DNA of 64,000 nucleotides from Rhizodiscina lignyota. Its lineage: Eukaryota; Ascomycota; Dothideomycetes; Aulographales; Rhizodiscinaceae. A program made the position numbers and the translations under genes. Shown here piece after piece: positions 24,342-35,409 of this stretch; position 1 is the first letter of the stretch; each line of letters opens with the position of its first letter. The notes below the pieces were generated by a model. It was not told where the DNA came from, made no database searches, and worked only from the letters and a program-made list of their open reading frames with translations. Location of the stretch: assembly GCA_010015805.1 (NCBI GenBank), contig ML978124.1, positions 930,001 through 994,000 on the forward strand, given 5' to 3'.

Positions 24342-26782
24342 CCTCGAAGCGTCCTGATCTCTTCTGCGGGCAACCTCTTCTAGAGCTCTTCAAAATTGCG
24401 TGAGTCGATCCAATCCACCGTGACCGCCATATAGTGCAGCGTGTCGAGGAATTGTTCAGGAGAGTGGTGTGGGCGGGCGGATCATGTTGCTGTTGGGGCG
24501 AGATGGGCGGCGAGGGCAAAGGGATGCTGCTTCGCAGCTGATAAGCGGGAGGTGGTGTCGACGGTCACAAGATTGTGGTCCAAGGCGTTCTTGAATATGA
24601 GATGGAGGAGCATTGGACGCAGGGACGATTGCGTGCGGAGCGTGCGAGAGGGTCGAGGCTAGCGGACGATGATGGTGTGGTGACTTGGATTTGGGTGTCG
24701 ATGATGTATCGCCGTTGGGGTGGTCGACCGGGCCGCCGCCAGACTCCGCCGGCAGTCAATGCAGAGCAGAGCGAACGCGAGGCACGGGGTTTTGGTTGCT
24801 GCTTGCTCTTGGGGCGTTGCGAGTCGAGGCTGTGGTGGAGGGAGTGAGGTGAATTGGACGCGCGATAGCGGGCGGATGGGAAGGCGGCGACACAAGGTTT
24901 TGGGCGCTTCAAGAGGGAAGGCGTGTGCAGGCAGCTTAGAGTTAGGCGCAGAGGGGCAAGCAGAAAATGGTGGGCTGTTGGCCCCGACACACACACACAC
25001 TACACATGCGAAGAAGGACCCAGCAAAGATCATCATCATCGCTCCTCGCTCGCCGGCCACCTCTTCCGCAGCAATAAGATTCAATTCAGCACGGCCCGGC
25101 GCGCGAGATTTGGCGGACATCAGGCAGAACAGTTCGCTCGGCGTGCTGATGCCCTCGCTGCCCCCTTCTCATCCTCATCCTGCCCACATCCTGTCTGCTG
25201 GGCGCTGCAGCATGCTATCCCCAACGCGGCCTAAGCTCTTCAACGAAGCGTCGCCGTCGGAGCGTCCAGCAACGGCCGACGAGCTAGAGGAAGAGGCGTG
25301 CCTTAGCCCGCTTGCACATTCCCATGCCTGGTCGAAACGGCTTCATCGTGCTCTCTGCCCTTCGTCAGCACCATAACCACACACCCGTCGCGCCGGTAGC
25401 TCTGCGCAGCAGGGAGAGCCTGAGGAGCAGCGCTGCTAACTGCTGCGCAGGTCCCGCTCGTCTGGTCGTCATTCCCTTTCCTCTCCCTCTTGCAGCTGCC
25501 CGCGATCCCCATTGCCATCGCAGACAGGCGTGCGGGCCAGGATGCTGCGCGATTTCGCACAGCCGCGATCACCGCGGCCGAGAGAGGTGACGAGACTATT
25601 CTCGCGCCTCCTTTCTCCCCCGCAAATTAGCTGGGGCCGGCGAAGGAATTGTACATCGAGCACCGTGACACCAACCCCAGATTTCAGCAGGCGGCTTGGC
25701 CAGCTCGAATCACAAGCGCTCGCCCAAACTGCCGCCACTAGCACCAAGCACCACACTGACTCGCCCGTCCACTTTTCGATGATGCTCTCTTGATATCGCG
25801 GCATGGCCAGCTCCGAAACGGAGCAGTTGACTTTTCCCACCTCGCAGCCAGCCCCGCTAAAGATTGCGCTTCTGTCGTCTCCTCTACACATCCGCATCCT
25901 CCCCATTGCATCTCGCAGAGCGCAGAGCGTTCGCTTGGCGAGAGCACATGAAAGAAACGGGCGGCCAGGGTCTCTGCCTTTGTGATCGGTCACATTATTT
26001 TCCCTCAGCTTTCTGTGGAGGCGGCAAGGCTTTGGCTGGACCGCATCCTCGTCGGCCTGCTCGTTATAGTGCCAGCGTGGCCCGAGCGCGCCTGCAGATC
26101 AGGGCTGATCAAAGCGGTCGTCGTTCAACGTACACGCGCGAATGAGCTGGCTTCCGCTTCCGCTGCGTGCGTCGCTGTGAAGCAGTTCGGCCAGAAGAAG
26201 CGGCTCCTCGAACTTGGTGAGATTGTAGCGTGAACTCCGCAACGGCGTGCAATTGAGACAACGCATCTCGACTGGGAGCATGTGAAAGCCCGCTCGACAT
26301 TGTAGCCCCTCCACCGTCCACGTTCGGCAATGCAGCATACGTTGCTTTTGCTCGGAAAGCCGCTGCGAACCCACAATTCCGATGTCGTACAGTGTTTGCA
26401 ATTGCTGCGCATGCCTTGCTGCCAGGGCGTGTTTGTAAGGTGGCTCGCCCTGACTGACAAAACGTCCTGACTGCGACGAGCGGCCTGCATCTGCACCCCA
26501 CAGTCTAGCCTCCAATTGGCGCTGCAGATCGCTCGACCTCGCACACCCTCTCCTCCTCCAAACTCTCTAAACAATTGATCGCCCCCTACCCAGCGCGCCA
26601 TTTCTATTCCCGTTACTCCATCGCACGCCGAAAGTGCTGCAGAGCGTCGACTCTGAGCGTTCAGCCCACCTGCACGCCCCTGGCCAAAGAAATCACTCGC
26701 AGCGACGCCAAACCCTTTGCGCCTCAACAACACCGTCGCCCATCCATGTCGAGACTAGGACAATCTCGCACCGCGATGATTC
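24342..26782. promoter_or_regulatory. 2.4-kb divergent intergenic region, no gene accepted
   Basis: A large, G/C-rich spacer between the kinase and GPI10, which point away from each other. Several frames stay open for 170-218 codons on both strands, but they overlap each other, are rich in Arg/Ser/Ala/Cys, show no domain and no splice logic, and look like by-products of base composition. A CA dinucleotide run lies near 24989-25003. Long regulatory upstream regions or an unrecognised non-coding RNA are possible. Confidence 0.4.
24986..25003. repeat. CA dinucleotide microsatellite
   Basis: A short run of about eight alternating CA units within the divergent spacer upstream of GPI10. It is probably length-variable between strains. 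Confidence 0.7.
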
Positions 26783-29256
26783 ATGTCTGAAGCAGCCCCC
26801 GTGCCACCAGCTCTCGGTCGAGCTGGACCTCCCGAAACGAGCGCTGCCAGCATCTCGGCATGGCCCGCAGCCCGCGTATTCGGCGTCCTGCTCGCCTTCC
26901 GTATTGCCAACGCCCTGGCTGTCCGCACTTTCTTCCAGCCCGACGAGTATTTTCAATCGCTTGAGCCTGCGTGGCAGCTCGCGTTCGGCCGCGAAAGCGG
27001 TGCGTGGATCACTTGGGTAGGAGTCTCCGTCCCACACCTTTCCCACCGCAGGCTAGATGTGGCGAAAATGCACCCTGACTGCCTCCAACCGCACAGGAAT
27101 GGAAAAGCGAGCTTCGCTCCTCACTCCACCCGCTTCTTTTTGCGGCCGTCTACCGCGCTGCTTCAGCGTCCGCCAGCCTATTCCGTCTCGACACGGCGAG
27201 CCGAGCGGATTTGTTGATTGCTCTTCCCAAAGCGTGCCAGGCCCTCTTTGCGGCGGCCTTGGATTACTTCACGTGGAGATTAGCTGAGCTCATCTATCGA
27301 CCCAATGATCGAGCTGCATGGGCAAGTGTATGCCTGGCCCATCAGATTTCGCGCTCCCCTGATCTTCCCTCTCATCGTGCGTCTACGCGAGTTTGCATTT
27401 TTCCGGCTGATATCATTCCATCATTTCCACAGCTTGCTTTGACGGTCCTCAGCCCCTGGCAGTGGTTCTGCTCCACACGCACCTTATCCAATTCCCTCGA
27501 GACGACTCTGACTGCAGCAGCGCTCTGTTTCTGGCCCTGGGAACGGGTGCAGTCGGGCCTGCAGCACACGCATCACGACCAGCGAAGTCAATCTTTACAT
27601 GGGGAATCTTCCGACCGTTCCCGACGTCGCTCGTCCACACATTCCCATGTGCATGGGAATTATTGGTAAGGTTTCCTTTATCGTCACCTATCAAACTGCT
27701 GCTCCTGCGTCTGCAATTGTCGTTAGTGCGGTTGTTCCCGCCTGGCTCCCGCTGCGGCTCCAACAGAGGAGCACCACGTAACTGACTTTTTACCCGCAGT
27801 TGGTCCCTTCGCCTTTCGCTTCTTTTGGCTGCGACTGCATCCGTGTTGAGACCTACAAACGTCCTGATATGGGCATGTGTGGGACTGCACGCGACGGTTA
27901 ATGCTCGAGCGTGGGGAGCCAGGGTTTTCCTGTTCCGTGAAGCCCTGATCTGCGGGTGAGTCTTTTCTCTCTTTCGTCTATGCGAGCACACGACACTGGC
28001 TATTTTCTTTCCCAACAAAAAAGGCCCGATCACATTCTTACAAGCAATAATAATATTTTTTCGCATCGATTCCGTGCGTGGCTAGCACGTGGGCCCGAAA
28101 TGCTGACTTCTCCCCATATTCTAGATTTCTTATTCTCGGAGTCTCTTCCATCGCAGACAGGGTCTACTACAGGGCGTGGACCGTCCCACCCGCCCGCTTC
28201 CTTTATTTCAACCTCGCACAGTCACTTGCCGTCTTCTATGGTCGCAATCGCCCGGATTACTACCTGACGGAGGCCTTTCCTCTATTGCTCACTACAGCCT
28301 TACCGTTCGCGGTGGCCGGAGTGTGGCACGCGCTTCGTCTGAGCTCTTCACGCGTCAGCCCTACGCCCAGGGACCATGCCAAGGCGCAGGAAGATGACGA
28401 CAAGGTGTCCGAGGCATCTGAAACAGAGAACATGCTCTCTGGCGGTGAAGGCACCTGTGGTGGTGTGTTGCGGCTCTTCGCGTGCACGGTGATCTTCGTC
28501 ACGCTGACCATGAGCCTCATCGCTCACAAAGAGGTCCGCTTCCTGTACCCCCTTCTGCCGATCCTGCACGTCCTGGCCGCTGCACCGCTCGCATCCTTCT
28601 TTCCGCGGCACCCCACGCCTTCTCGGAAAGTGCTCCTTGCTGCTCTTGTGACTGTCAACATCGCGGTAGCGGTGTACACCACCCAATTCCATCAGCGAGG
28701 CGTGATCGACGTCCTCCACCACCTGCGCCACACACAGGAATCTAGGCTCACTGCAGCAAATGCGAACCCCGTGCCGGTGCCGGACAGCTCAAATGTCGCA
28801 ATGGGGAACTCAAATATGACTGTGGGGTTCCTGATGCCCTGCCACTCCACACCTTGGCGCTCGCATCTTGTGCACCCATCTATAGACGCGTGGGCGCTGA
28901 CCTGCGAGCCGCCTCTCGACGTTCCCCTTTCGGAGCGTGCGTCTTATCTTGATGAGGCAGACCAGTTCTATGCTGATCCAGTCAATTGGCTGAGACGGCA
29001 CATGAGACATCATCATCCGTCCACTAAGACGGAGGATAGCAATCGCCGTGAGCAGTCCGAGCAATCGTCAGGAAATACAAATGGTGAACGGGTATGGCCT
29101 GATCGATTGGTCTTTTTTGAGCAATTGGATCTGACTGCGATGATTGGAGGGGTCGACGGTGTGGAGTACAGGGAATGCTGGAGGGGGTTTAACACCCACT
29201 GGCATGACGATTGGCGGCGGCAGGGAGACGTCGTGGTTTGGTGTAGAACGTCTTAG
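26783..29256 (+). CDS. GPI10: GPI mannosyltransferase 3, Gpi10/PIG-B
   Basis: Five exons, 26783-27016, 27097-27327, 27433-27665, 27800-27955 and 28125-29256, about 661 residues. The junctions restore the GT22 family blocks: [16 protein letters not shown] early, [20 protein letters not shown] in exon 3, LRPTNVLIW in exon 4 and [16 protein letters not shown] in exon 5, followed by the [14 protein letters not shown] block near the C-terminal membrane segments. The enzyme adds the third mannose from dolichol-phosphate-mannose to the GPI anchor precursor in the ER lumen. Multiple hydrophobic segments fit an ER multi-pass protein. This gives the cell the GPI anchors that the aspartic protease at 49.5 kb would use. 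Introns 3 and 4 are longer (134 and 169 bp) than most here. Confidence 0.92.
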
Positions 29257-29355
29257 GTTGTTGGGGATTCGGGCATGGTCTCCGACTCTCCGCAAGCCAA
29301 GGATGATAGAACGCTTGAGCGCTCGAGCGGTCGCAACACTTCGAGAGAAGGTCAA

Positions 29356-29434
29356 TGTTGCTCTTCGGAACACCCGAGAGCATTTGCGGAAGTTCCATTA
29401 TCCATGACTCGGAGGGCGTTTAATTATAGTGCGC
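29356..29434. repeat. Degenerate dispersed repeat, copy 1
   Basis: The copy starts TTGCTCTTCGG and runs through GAGAGCATTTGCGGAAG to ATGACTCGGAGGGCGTTTAA. It aligns with copies starting near 29469 and 29798; all are in the same orientation and diverged. Confidence 0.55.
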
Positions 29435-29468
29435 TGATTGGGTTGCAACTATATGAGGCGGGAGAGTA

Positions 29469-29545
29469 TTGCTCCTTAAGGCAAATGCTAATGTATATCG
29501 AGGATTGATTATACATGACTCGGAGTGTGTTTAATCATAGCGCAC
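29469..29545. repeat. Degenerate dispersed repeat, copy 2
   Basis: Starts TTGCTCCTTAAGG and contains ATGACTCGGAGTGTGTTTAA, matching copy 1 at most positions in its second half. Many differences are C/T or G/A. Confidence 0.55.
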
Positions 29546-29797
29546 GGCTTGACGTTAGCGTTTTCTTGCGAACGCATCTCTCTGCTCGAGGTTTGCGACA
29601 GCATCCCTGAAGGCCTGCTCGTACATTATCCGGAGTGCTCTAAACCTAGGTCTCGACATCCATGGCAGCACTTAACGGAGAGCTATTCTCCCTCTTCGAG
29701 GCAGACGACTGCGTGTCTCAAAGATGGGTTACACATACTTCAGAGAGTGGTACCCCTAACCCTCGGCACTGGTAGAGATCCCTCTATGCGAGCAAGT

Positions 29798-29856
29798 CTT
29801 GCTCTTTAAGACTAACGAGAGCATCTACGGAAGCTTGATTTAATGTGTTTGGGACG
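29798..29856. repeat. Degenerate dispersed repeat, copy 3 (partial)
   Basis: Starts TTGCTCTTTAAGA and contains GAGAGCATCTACGGAAG, matching the first half of copy 1. The second half has decayed. Confidence 0.45.
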
Positions 29857-30405
29857 GTACTTGTTCAAATTGCACACAGGTTTGATATATCGTGCGTGCA
29901 CTCCACGAATACTCGCCATATCTCTCACCCTGATGCCGCGCTCGATTTGCTCCGGGTACTGACGTGCCATTCTGACTCGGTGTTGTGTTTCGGGGACGAT
30001 ACCTCCCATTCAGAGCTTCTCCTCCTCGACACATTCCACCAGGCACTCTGTCCAACGCCACGTTGGACCCGCACAAGACTTTGACACGATACCGCCTGGC
30101 GGATAGTGAGACGCATATTCTTCCAATCAAGGTGGATTTTCCTGTTCCTGGGGGTGGAGGCTGAGAGAGGAATCCTGAAGGCGGTCAGCGGGGAGGTTTT
30201 ATACTCCGTCTTAGCGCGCTATCAACATGCTTTACTGGAGGCCTTCACAAGAGTCGCATTGCAGGCCAGTTTCTTTCGAAATATGGTAGAGTACGGCCGT
30301 TCTCTCCAGCCCAATTACTTCATTTCGTTGCCGAGTAGGGTCATACCTTTCGTCTCCTAGTCTTACAGAATCAGTATGCCCTTATTCTCTCGTGCAAGCA
30401 CCCCT

Positions 30406-31695
30406 CTACAAGATGACCTTGCTCGCTACACTCAGTAGCCACGCCGCATCCTTCCATCCCCCTTCACCACCATCTCCCTCCCCCTCGCTTTTCGGCGCGG
30501 GCGGGGGGACCTCCACCTTCGGTGTGACCGCCTTCCTCTCACTCTCCTCCCTCCGCTTCCTCGGCGCCTCCTCCTCGGCGTTCCCATCAGTATCCTCCCC
30601 ATCCTCCTCCACATTGAACAGCGGCCAGCCCATCAGCCGATCCACCAAACCGCCGAAGCCAAACCCCCTGTCTGCCGCCAACCGCTTCACCTCCTCCTCC
30701 GCGAGCTGCTCGGAGATGTACTGCTCTTCCTCCTCGACGTCCTTCTGGTCCACGAAGTCCGGCTCCACAGCGATGTCTTGCCCTTCCGCCACTGCGTCAT
30801 CGAAGTAGCCCTCGTGGCTCTGGCCCTGGACCGCTGCGCCTGGTGTTTGTGAGCCGAGTGATGTGAAGCCCATGCCTGCCACGTCCGCTCGACTCCCCAC
30901 TCTGCTGCCGCGCCGACTGTTCCGCGCACTCGCCGTGCGGCTCCCAAAGCGGCTGCCGAAGCCGCCGTGGCGGGGCGTGACGGGGCTGTACTCGTCGTCC
31001 GCGGTGCCGGTGTAGCTGTGGCGGTTTGATGACGGTCCAAGCGTGTCGTCTTCTCCGTCATGGACGAGAGAGGTGGACGATGCGCGGGACACGAGCCATG
31101 ACTGGCCCTTCGTCTCGATTGCTGCGGTTGTGATGGTGATGCCGGCGCGGTGCAGCCACTCATCCGCGGAGGTGGTTATTGCGGATGGATTCATTGCCGC
31201 CTTGGTGGCTGCGTTGGCGCCTGGAGTACGCAGGGCGGACGCTGTGAGGCCCGGGTTGTGGCCTGGCGGGTGGAGGACGGTGGTGCTCTTTGCCTTGTTC
31301 TGGATTGGGCCTGGCGCTGAGGTTGCGAGCGCGGCATCGTGGATGTAGGTGGGATTCGCAGCACGCTTCCGTGTGCGGTTGGAGCGCGAATGACGCAGCC
31401 CTGCTGCTCCGCTGGGGCTGGCTCCGCGGCTGAGGATGGAAGGAGTTGTGGGCGCGGATTTGCCTTGGATATAGGAGGATCGAGGGAGGTGCAATTGGAG
31501 ATTCAGCTGACGCTGTGATGGCGGCTCGTTCGAGGCCCAGTTCGAGTCGTCGAGGGCAGAGCCATCGTCATCATCGAGGGGAAAGCGCGAGGAGAGCGGG
31601 GCAAGGGAGAGGTGGGTGAGGTTTGGGAAGGAGCGCCGAGAATGGCGCGCGGTGAGTTGAGGAGAGGAGCGAGAAGCGGGGACGGACACGTCCAT
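30406..31695 (-). CDS. Conserved fungal protein, DUF3984-like
   Basis: A single exon of 429 residues on the minus strand. The N-terminal third carries the strings LTHLSLAPLSSRFP and SYIQGKSAPTTPSILSR, which I associate with the fungal DUF3984 family; this is from memory and unconfirmed. The middle is Ser/Gly/Arg rich (FGSRFGSRTASARNSRRGS), with several basic-Ser contexts that could be kinase or 14-3-3 sites. An acidic helix (EEEEQYISEQLAEEEVKRL) precedes the motif GFGLGG-like GFGFGGLVDRLMGWPLF, and the protein ends WKDAAWLLSVASKVIL. No enzyme domain is visible and the role is unknown. It converges on GPI10. Confidence 0.75.
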   Translation of the reverse strand: MDVSVPASRSSPQLTARHSRRSFPNLTHLSLAPLSSRFPLDDDDGSALDDSNWASNEPPSQRQLNLQLHLPRSSYIQGKSAPTTPSILSRGASPSGAAGLRHSRSNRTRKRAANPTYIHDAALATSAPGPIQNKAKSTTVLHPPGHNPGLTASALRTPGANAATKAAMNPSAITTSADEWLHRAGITITTAAIETKGQSWLVSRASSTSLVHDGEDDTLGPSSNRHSYTGTADDEYSPVTPRHGGFGSRFGSRTASARNSRRGSRVGSRADVAGMGFTSLGSQTPGAAVQGQSHEGYFDDAVAEGQDIAVEPDFVDQKDVEEEEQYISEQLAEEEVKRLAADRGFGFGGLVDRLMGWPLFNVEEDGEDTDGNAEEEAPRKRREESERKAVTPKVEVPPPAPKSEGEGDGGEGGWKDAAWLLSVASKVIL

Positions 31696-32852
31696 TTCCT
31701 ATGGAGTAGCTCAAATAATTTGAATCTAAGAGAGGTGGAATTAATGTTACAGTATGTACGCGAACGAAGAGACAGACAAACCTGGGGAAGCACTATTCTT
31801 GTTGGGATATTTTCACATGGATGCACCCCTCATGCGCACTGCTTCGCTGCACATACGCTGATGTGCTGTGCTGGAGACACGCCAAGGCCGAGGTGGCGCC
31901 AGATTGTCGGGACTCGGAAGCTCCAACCTGACCTCACCCTCACTTCCCGTGCAGTGCCTTCTCTTTGTCCTCAGTCAGCCGCACCCGATGGGAGCGGAAA
32001 TAAGCAATGGCCCGCCGTGCATTCCGATGACTTTCAGATTACTTTCAGATGACTCCCAGATGCTCAGATCGAGCGGGATCGGGAGGGGTTGCGCGGGCGG
32101 GAGCACTTCCCTGGGCGGACCGCACCGATGTCACTCTCGTGACTGGGCGAAGAGATTGAAACATCCCACGCCACGCTGCGCGTCTTTGTGCGCAGAAAAA
32201 GCAACTCCAGGGCGCGCATCCCGCTGCCTTCCGTAATCTCAATTTCCAGGCACCGCACACGCACTCAACCCCTTCCCCAGATTTTCCTGCAACACCCAGT
32301 CCCCCAAGCACCATGCTGCAGAGCCACCTACGTGAGCCTCCGCGGTGATGGCACGCGACCAGACGAGCAACACGCAAACGCCCACTCACCTCTACCTCGA
32401 TTGCAATCGAAGCGCTCCAAGCGCTGTCTGAGCGTGTGCCCTCCACCTCAACCAGCCAAGTACGCGCACCCTCGCCTCGATTAATATCGCTCCCCACGCG
32501 GGTCCAGCAGCACGCCTTTCCTCGCCAGTCAACTCCCAAGTGCAAATCCATCGCTGCCCTCGCTCTTGCACATCCTGTGCATCGACACGCGCCAACACAG
32601 CGCCCTGCTCACTCTCACGCATCTTCGCCTGCATCCGAGATCATCCCTCACACGCGCACTTTCCTAACCTGAGAGCGCCTCACACGCCCACTCTCGCTCC
32701 CCACCCTCAGGATGGCCTTATAGTGGTGACCCCCGCTCACCTGGGCTGCTGCGTACGTTTTCCCTCCCATTCCAGCATCAATTATATTTCAACGGCGCCA
32801 ATGTTCATCACCATCCATCACCAATCACCCAAACCAACACAGTTGATTGAAA
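31696..32852. promoter_or_regulatory. Divergent promoter region, no gene seen
   Basis: About 1.16 kb between the DUF3984-like gene and the SIW14-type gene. From about 32250 to 32800 the plus strand is strongly C/T and CA rich, typical of a fungal promoter and leader. A short imperfect repeat of CTTTCAGAT occurs at 32031-32050. Open frames here lack coding character. Confidence 0.45.
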
Positions 32853-34372
32853 ATGTCACTCACTATGGAGCTAGCTTCCCGGTGCTGTGATTTCTGGTTT
32901 TCTCCTCTTCCTTCAAAAGCTGTCCCCTCCAGCTTCTTCCCATCAATTCCGTCAAAGTCGAGGAATAGCGAGACTCGCTCCTTCTGGTTCCCAGACAGCG
33001 CCATCGACATCCAGCCACTCTCCCACTGCTGCAGCGTCCGCCAATTCCATCGGTCCATCTCCCTCTACTTCATCCAAGTTATCACCATTTTCTTGGACCT
33101 TGGGTCCTTCGCCTACAAGATGCAGCGCGCCAACTCGCAGCTGGTCCTCGCGGAGCATCTTGCAAATCGTGACAAGGAAGAGATGGATCACATCATCTAC
33201 TCTTCCAGTCCGAGCGAGAGTAAGTTTTCCCGATTCTTGGTAGTGTGGTGACATCGTCTGATATTTTTCTTAGCAAGCTCCGTCTACAGCTCAGATGACA
33301 GTGCCAACGCCATCTTCGAGATACACGACCGGTACTTCCGGGGCACACAGCCCTACCCAAACCCCGTCTCCATTTCGGCGCGCATACAACCGGACAATTT
33401 TGGAATCATCACTCCAAAATTGGTCTTCCGCAGCTCGTATCCATTCGAGGACAACTTCAAGTATCTGGAAGTGCTAGAGCTGCGCACTATCATGTGAGTT
33501 ACTGCACCCCCTTCACCAATACGATTCCACAATCACTTGACCGCACCATCGTGCCCCCCCACGCTTTCCTGCATTCTATCGCATTCCCTGTTGTGAAACC
33601 CAACCTTAAAGCTTGTGCGTTCGTTTGCTGACAAGGCCCGCCCCGCAGTACCCTTGTAGATGAGCCTATTCCGGTCGCCTACCGCACCTGGATGAAGCGG
33701 AACGGCATCAAGCACATCACCGCACTTGTGACACCGAACAAGGAGCATAAGCGCAAGCGCACCGACGTCCAACAAATCGCACACGTTCTGGGCCTGATGA
33801 TGGATCCGAAGAACCAGCCGCTGCTCGTGCACTGCAACAAAGGAAAGGTGAGTCCCGTCATTCTTACCAAATCCTGTTCATGTGCTCCAGGACATACCCT
33901 GTTTCCCATACCTTCCGACTGCATTCCCCATCCCCCCTTGCGCTTCAGCCTTATCATTTCCCCTCAGCCCTATGCCATGAACTGCTGCACCATTTCCATT
34001 TTCCCACCGTTGCCGCTTACTCACCTCCATCATCCATGGGTCTAATCATGTTTGCTGACCTTGCTTTCTGCCGAACAGCACCGCTCTGGATGCGTGGCTG
34101 CAGCGTTCCGCAAGTGCAGCGGTCAGCCAATCCAGTCGATCATCGATGAGTACGTACAGTTCGCCGGCGACAAGGCCCGTGCCCTCGACATCGCCTTCAT
34201 CAATGCCTTCGATGAGCGCGCCTTCCGCTATGGCCTCCACGCCGACTCGGGTTTCCGTGCCGACTCCGTCATGGGAACTGCCATACCCCTGACTGGCAGC
34301 GTTCCGGCGGAGACCCTGCCGGTCATCGACCCGCTCGCGTCTTCTCCCGTCGTTACGAAGACGGCTGTTTGA
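32853..34372 (+). CDS. Siw14/Oca1-type atypical dual-specificity phosphatase (PFA-DSP)
   Basis: Exons up to 33219, then 33274-33493, 33649-33847 and 34079-34372. The catalytic P-loop HCNKGKHRSGC is split exactly by the last intron (HCNKGK then HRSGC), giving the HCx5R motif. Upstream blocks PDNFGIITPKLVFRSSYP and LVDEP match the family. Siw14-type enzymes hydrolyse the 5-beta phosphate of inositol pyrophosphates; Oca-type relatives act in stress and cell-cycle control. The start is uncertain: the frame is open from an ATG at 32853 (359 residues) but its first 89 residues are Cys/Trp/Phe rich and odd, so the ATG at 33120 (270 residues, beginning MQRANSQLVLAEH) may be the true start. The core is about 200 residues, as usual. 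Confidence 0.85.
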
Positions 34373-35409
34373 AGCGAGAGTTTGCCGAGGCGGAGGCTAG
34401 GCAGCACTGAGTGTTCTCGTCTGCAGCATCAAGCATCTAACTATGGCATCGGCGGTTCGTTTGGGAAACATCTTCTCGGAGTCATTGCTCAGCATGGTCA
34501 GGATGGGCCATGGTAATCTTCTTGTCTCTGCATAAGCAAACTGCATTGGGACGGCGAGCGTTGGATCTTCATCACACACATTCATTCTATGGGTCTCCTT
34601 TTTTGGGAATGGTTTTCATCACACTGCATAGCATGGGCGTCTTTGTTCTCTCACGGTCAAATCAAATGGGTCACATGGGAAACGATACCATAGAAAAACG
34701 GCATGAATGCCCGAGGGAGTGGTGTCTTTGTCAACTTTTGGATAATGGGAACTTGGGTATGCCGTATTGTTGGCGTCATCGTCTGCAGCAATGTACGAGA
34801 CGCCTGTAACACTAGAAGCGTAGATTCCTCTCCTAATACTAGTCTACGCTGTAACACTAAATGTAAAACCTGTCATGTGCAAACACTACGCGCCTCATTG
34901 TGTTGGCATTGTGTTGTCTTCTAAAGGCGTACGTGTTTGACTGTGTTCAACTTGGATGCCGTGTCTCCTGCTCTGTTATGTGTTTCTCGGAGACAGTTCG
35001 AGGAGGAGAACATGCTCATCGGACTCAGCGATATTACAGGGCGAGGTTTCTACACAACACACAGAGTGTTCACGGTGAGACCGAGTCTGTAAGTACTTCG
35101 CATTGGCCAACTAGACATGAAATTCATCGTACGCAAATCCATTGGGTATCTGCTTTGAAGACGGCACTTTATGAAACAATTTAATGATGCTTTTGTAAAG
35201 TGGTGCTTGGGGGGTTCTCTTTGTCCTTCCTCTTGCGCGCCTTCAATTTCAGCGTCGTTCTCCGAGCAATCGTTCGTCGTCTCCAAGGCATGTCTCACTC
35301 GAGTCCTGCTCGAGTATTGCACGAGCCCGGCATAGCCGTAGGCAAATTGTAGGGATCGTTTGTGCAGAGATGCGCTCATCGCATGCACTCATGCTGCAGC
35401 ATAAACGTC
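34373..35409. other. Convergent spacer with a small inverted repeat, no gene seen
   Basis: About 1 kb between two converging genes. It holds 3' UTRs and an 8-bp inverted repeat flanked by direct repeats near 34.8 kb. No coding frame was accepted. Confidence 0.4.
34805..34859. repeat. Inverted repeat framed by short direct repeats
   Basis: AGCGTAGA at 34817-34824 is the exact reverse complement of TCTACGCT at 34843-34850, with an 18-base loop. The pair is flanked by the direct repeat TGTAACACTA at 34805-34814 and 34850-34859. It could be a decayed MITE-like remnant or an RNA hairpin in a 3' UTR. Confidence 0.5.

Larger units (their letters stand above)
29257..30405. other. Spacer with degenerate repeats, no gene seen
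   Basis: About 1.15 kb between GPI10 and the DUF3984-like gene, convergent. It contains at least three diverged copies of a roughly 70-bp element (listed separately). No convincing coding frame. Confidence 0.5.

Noticed and set aside
24720-25376. 218-codon plus-strand frame between the kinase and GPI10
   Set aside because: Arg/Ala/Ser/His-rich low complexity spanning the CA repeat, with competing frames on both strands; likely due to G/C content.
26125-26733. 202-codon minus-strand frame upstream of GPI10
   Set aside because: No domain, three overlapping open frames in the same place; looks compositional.
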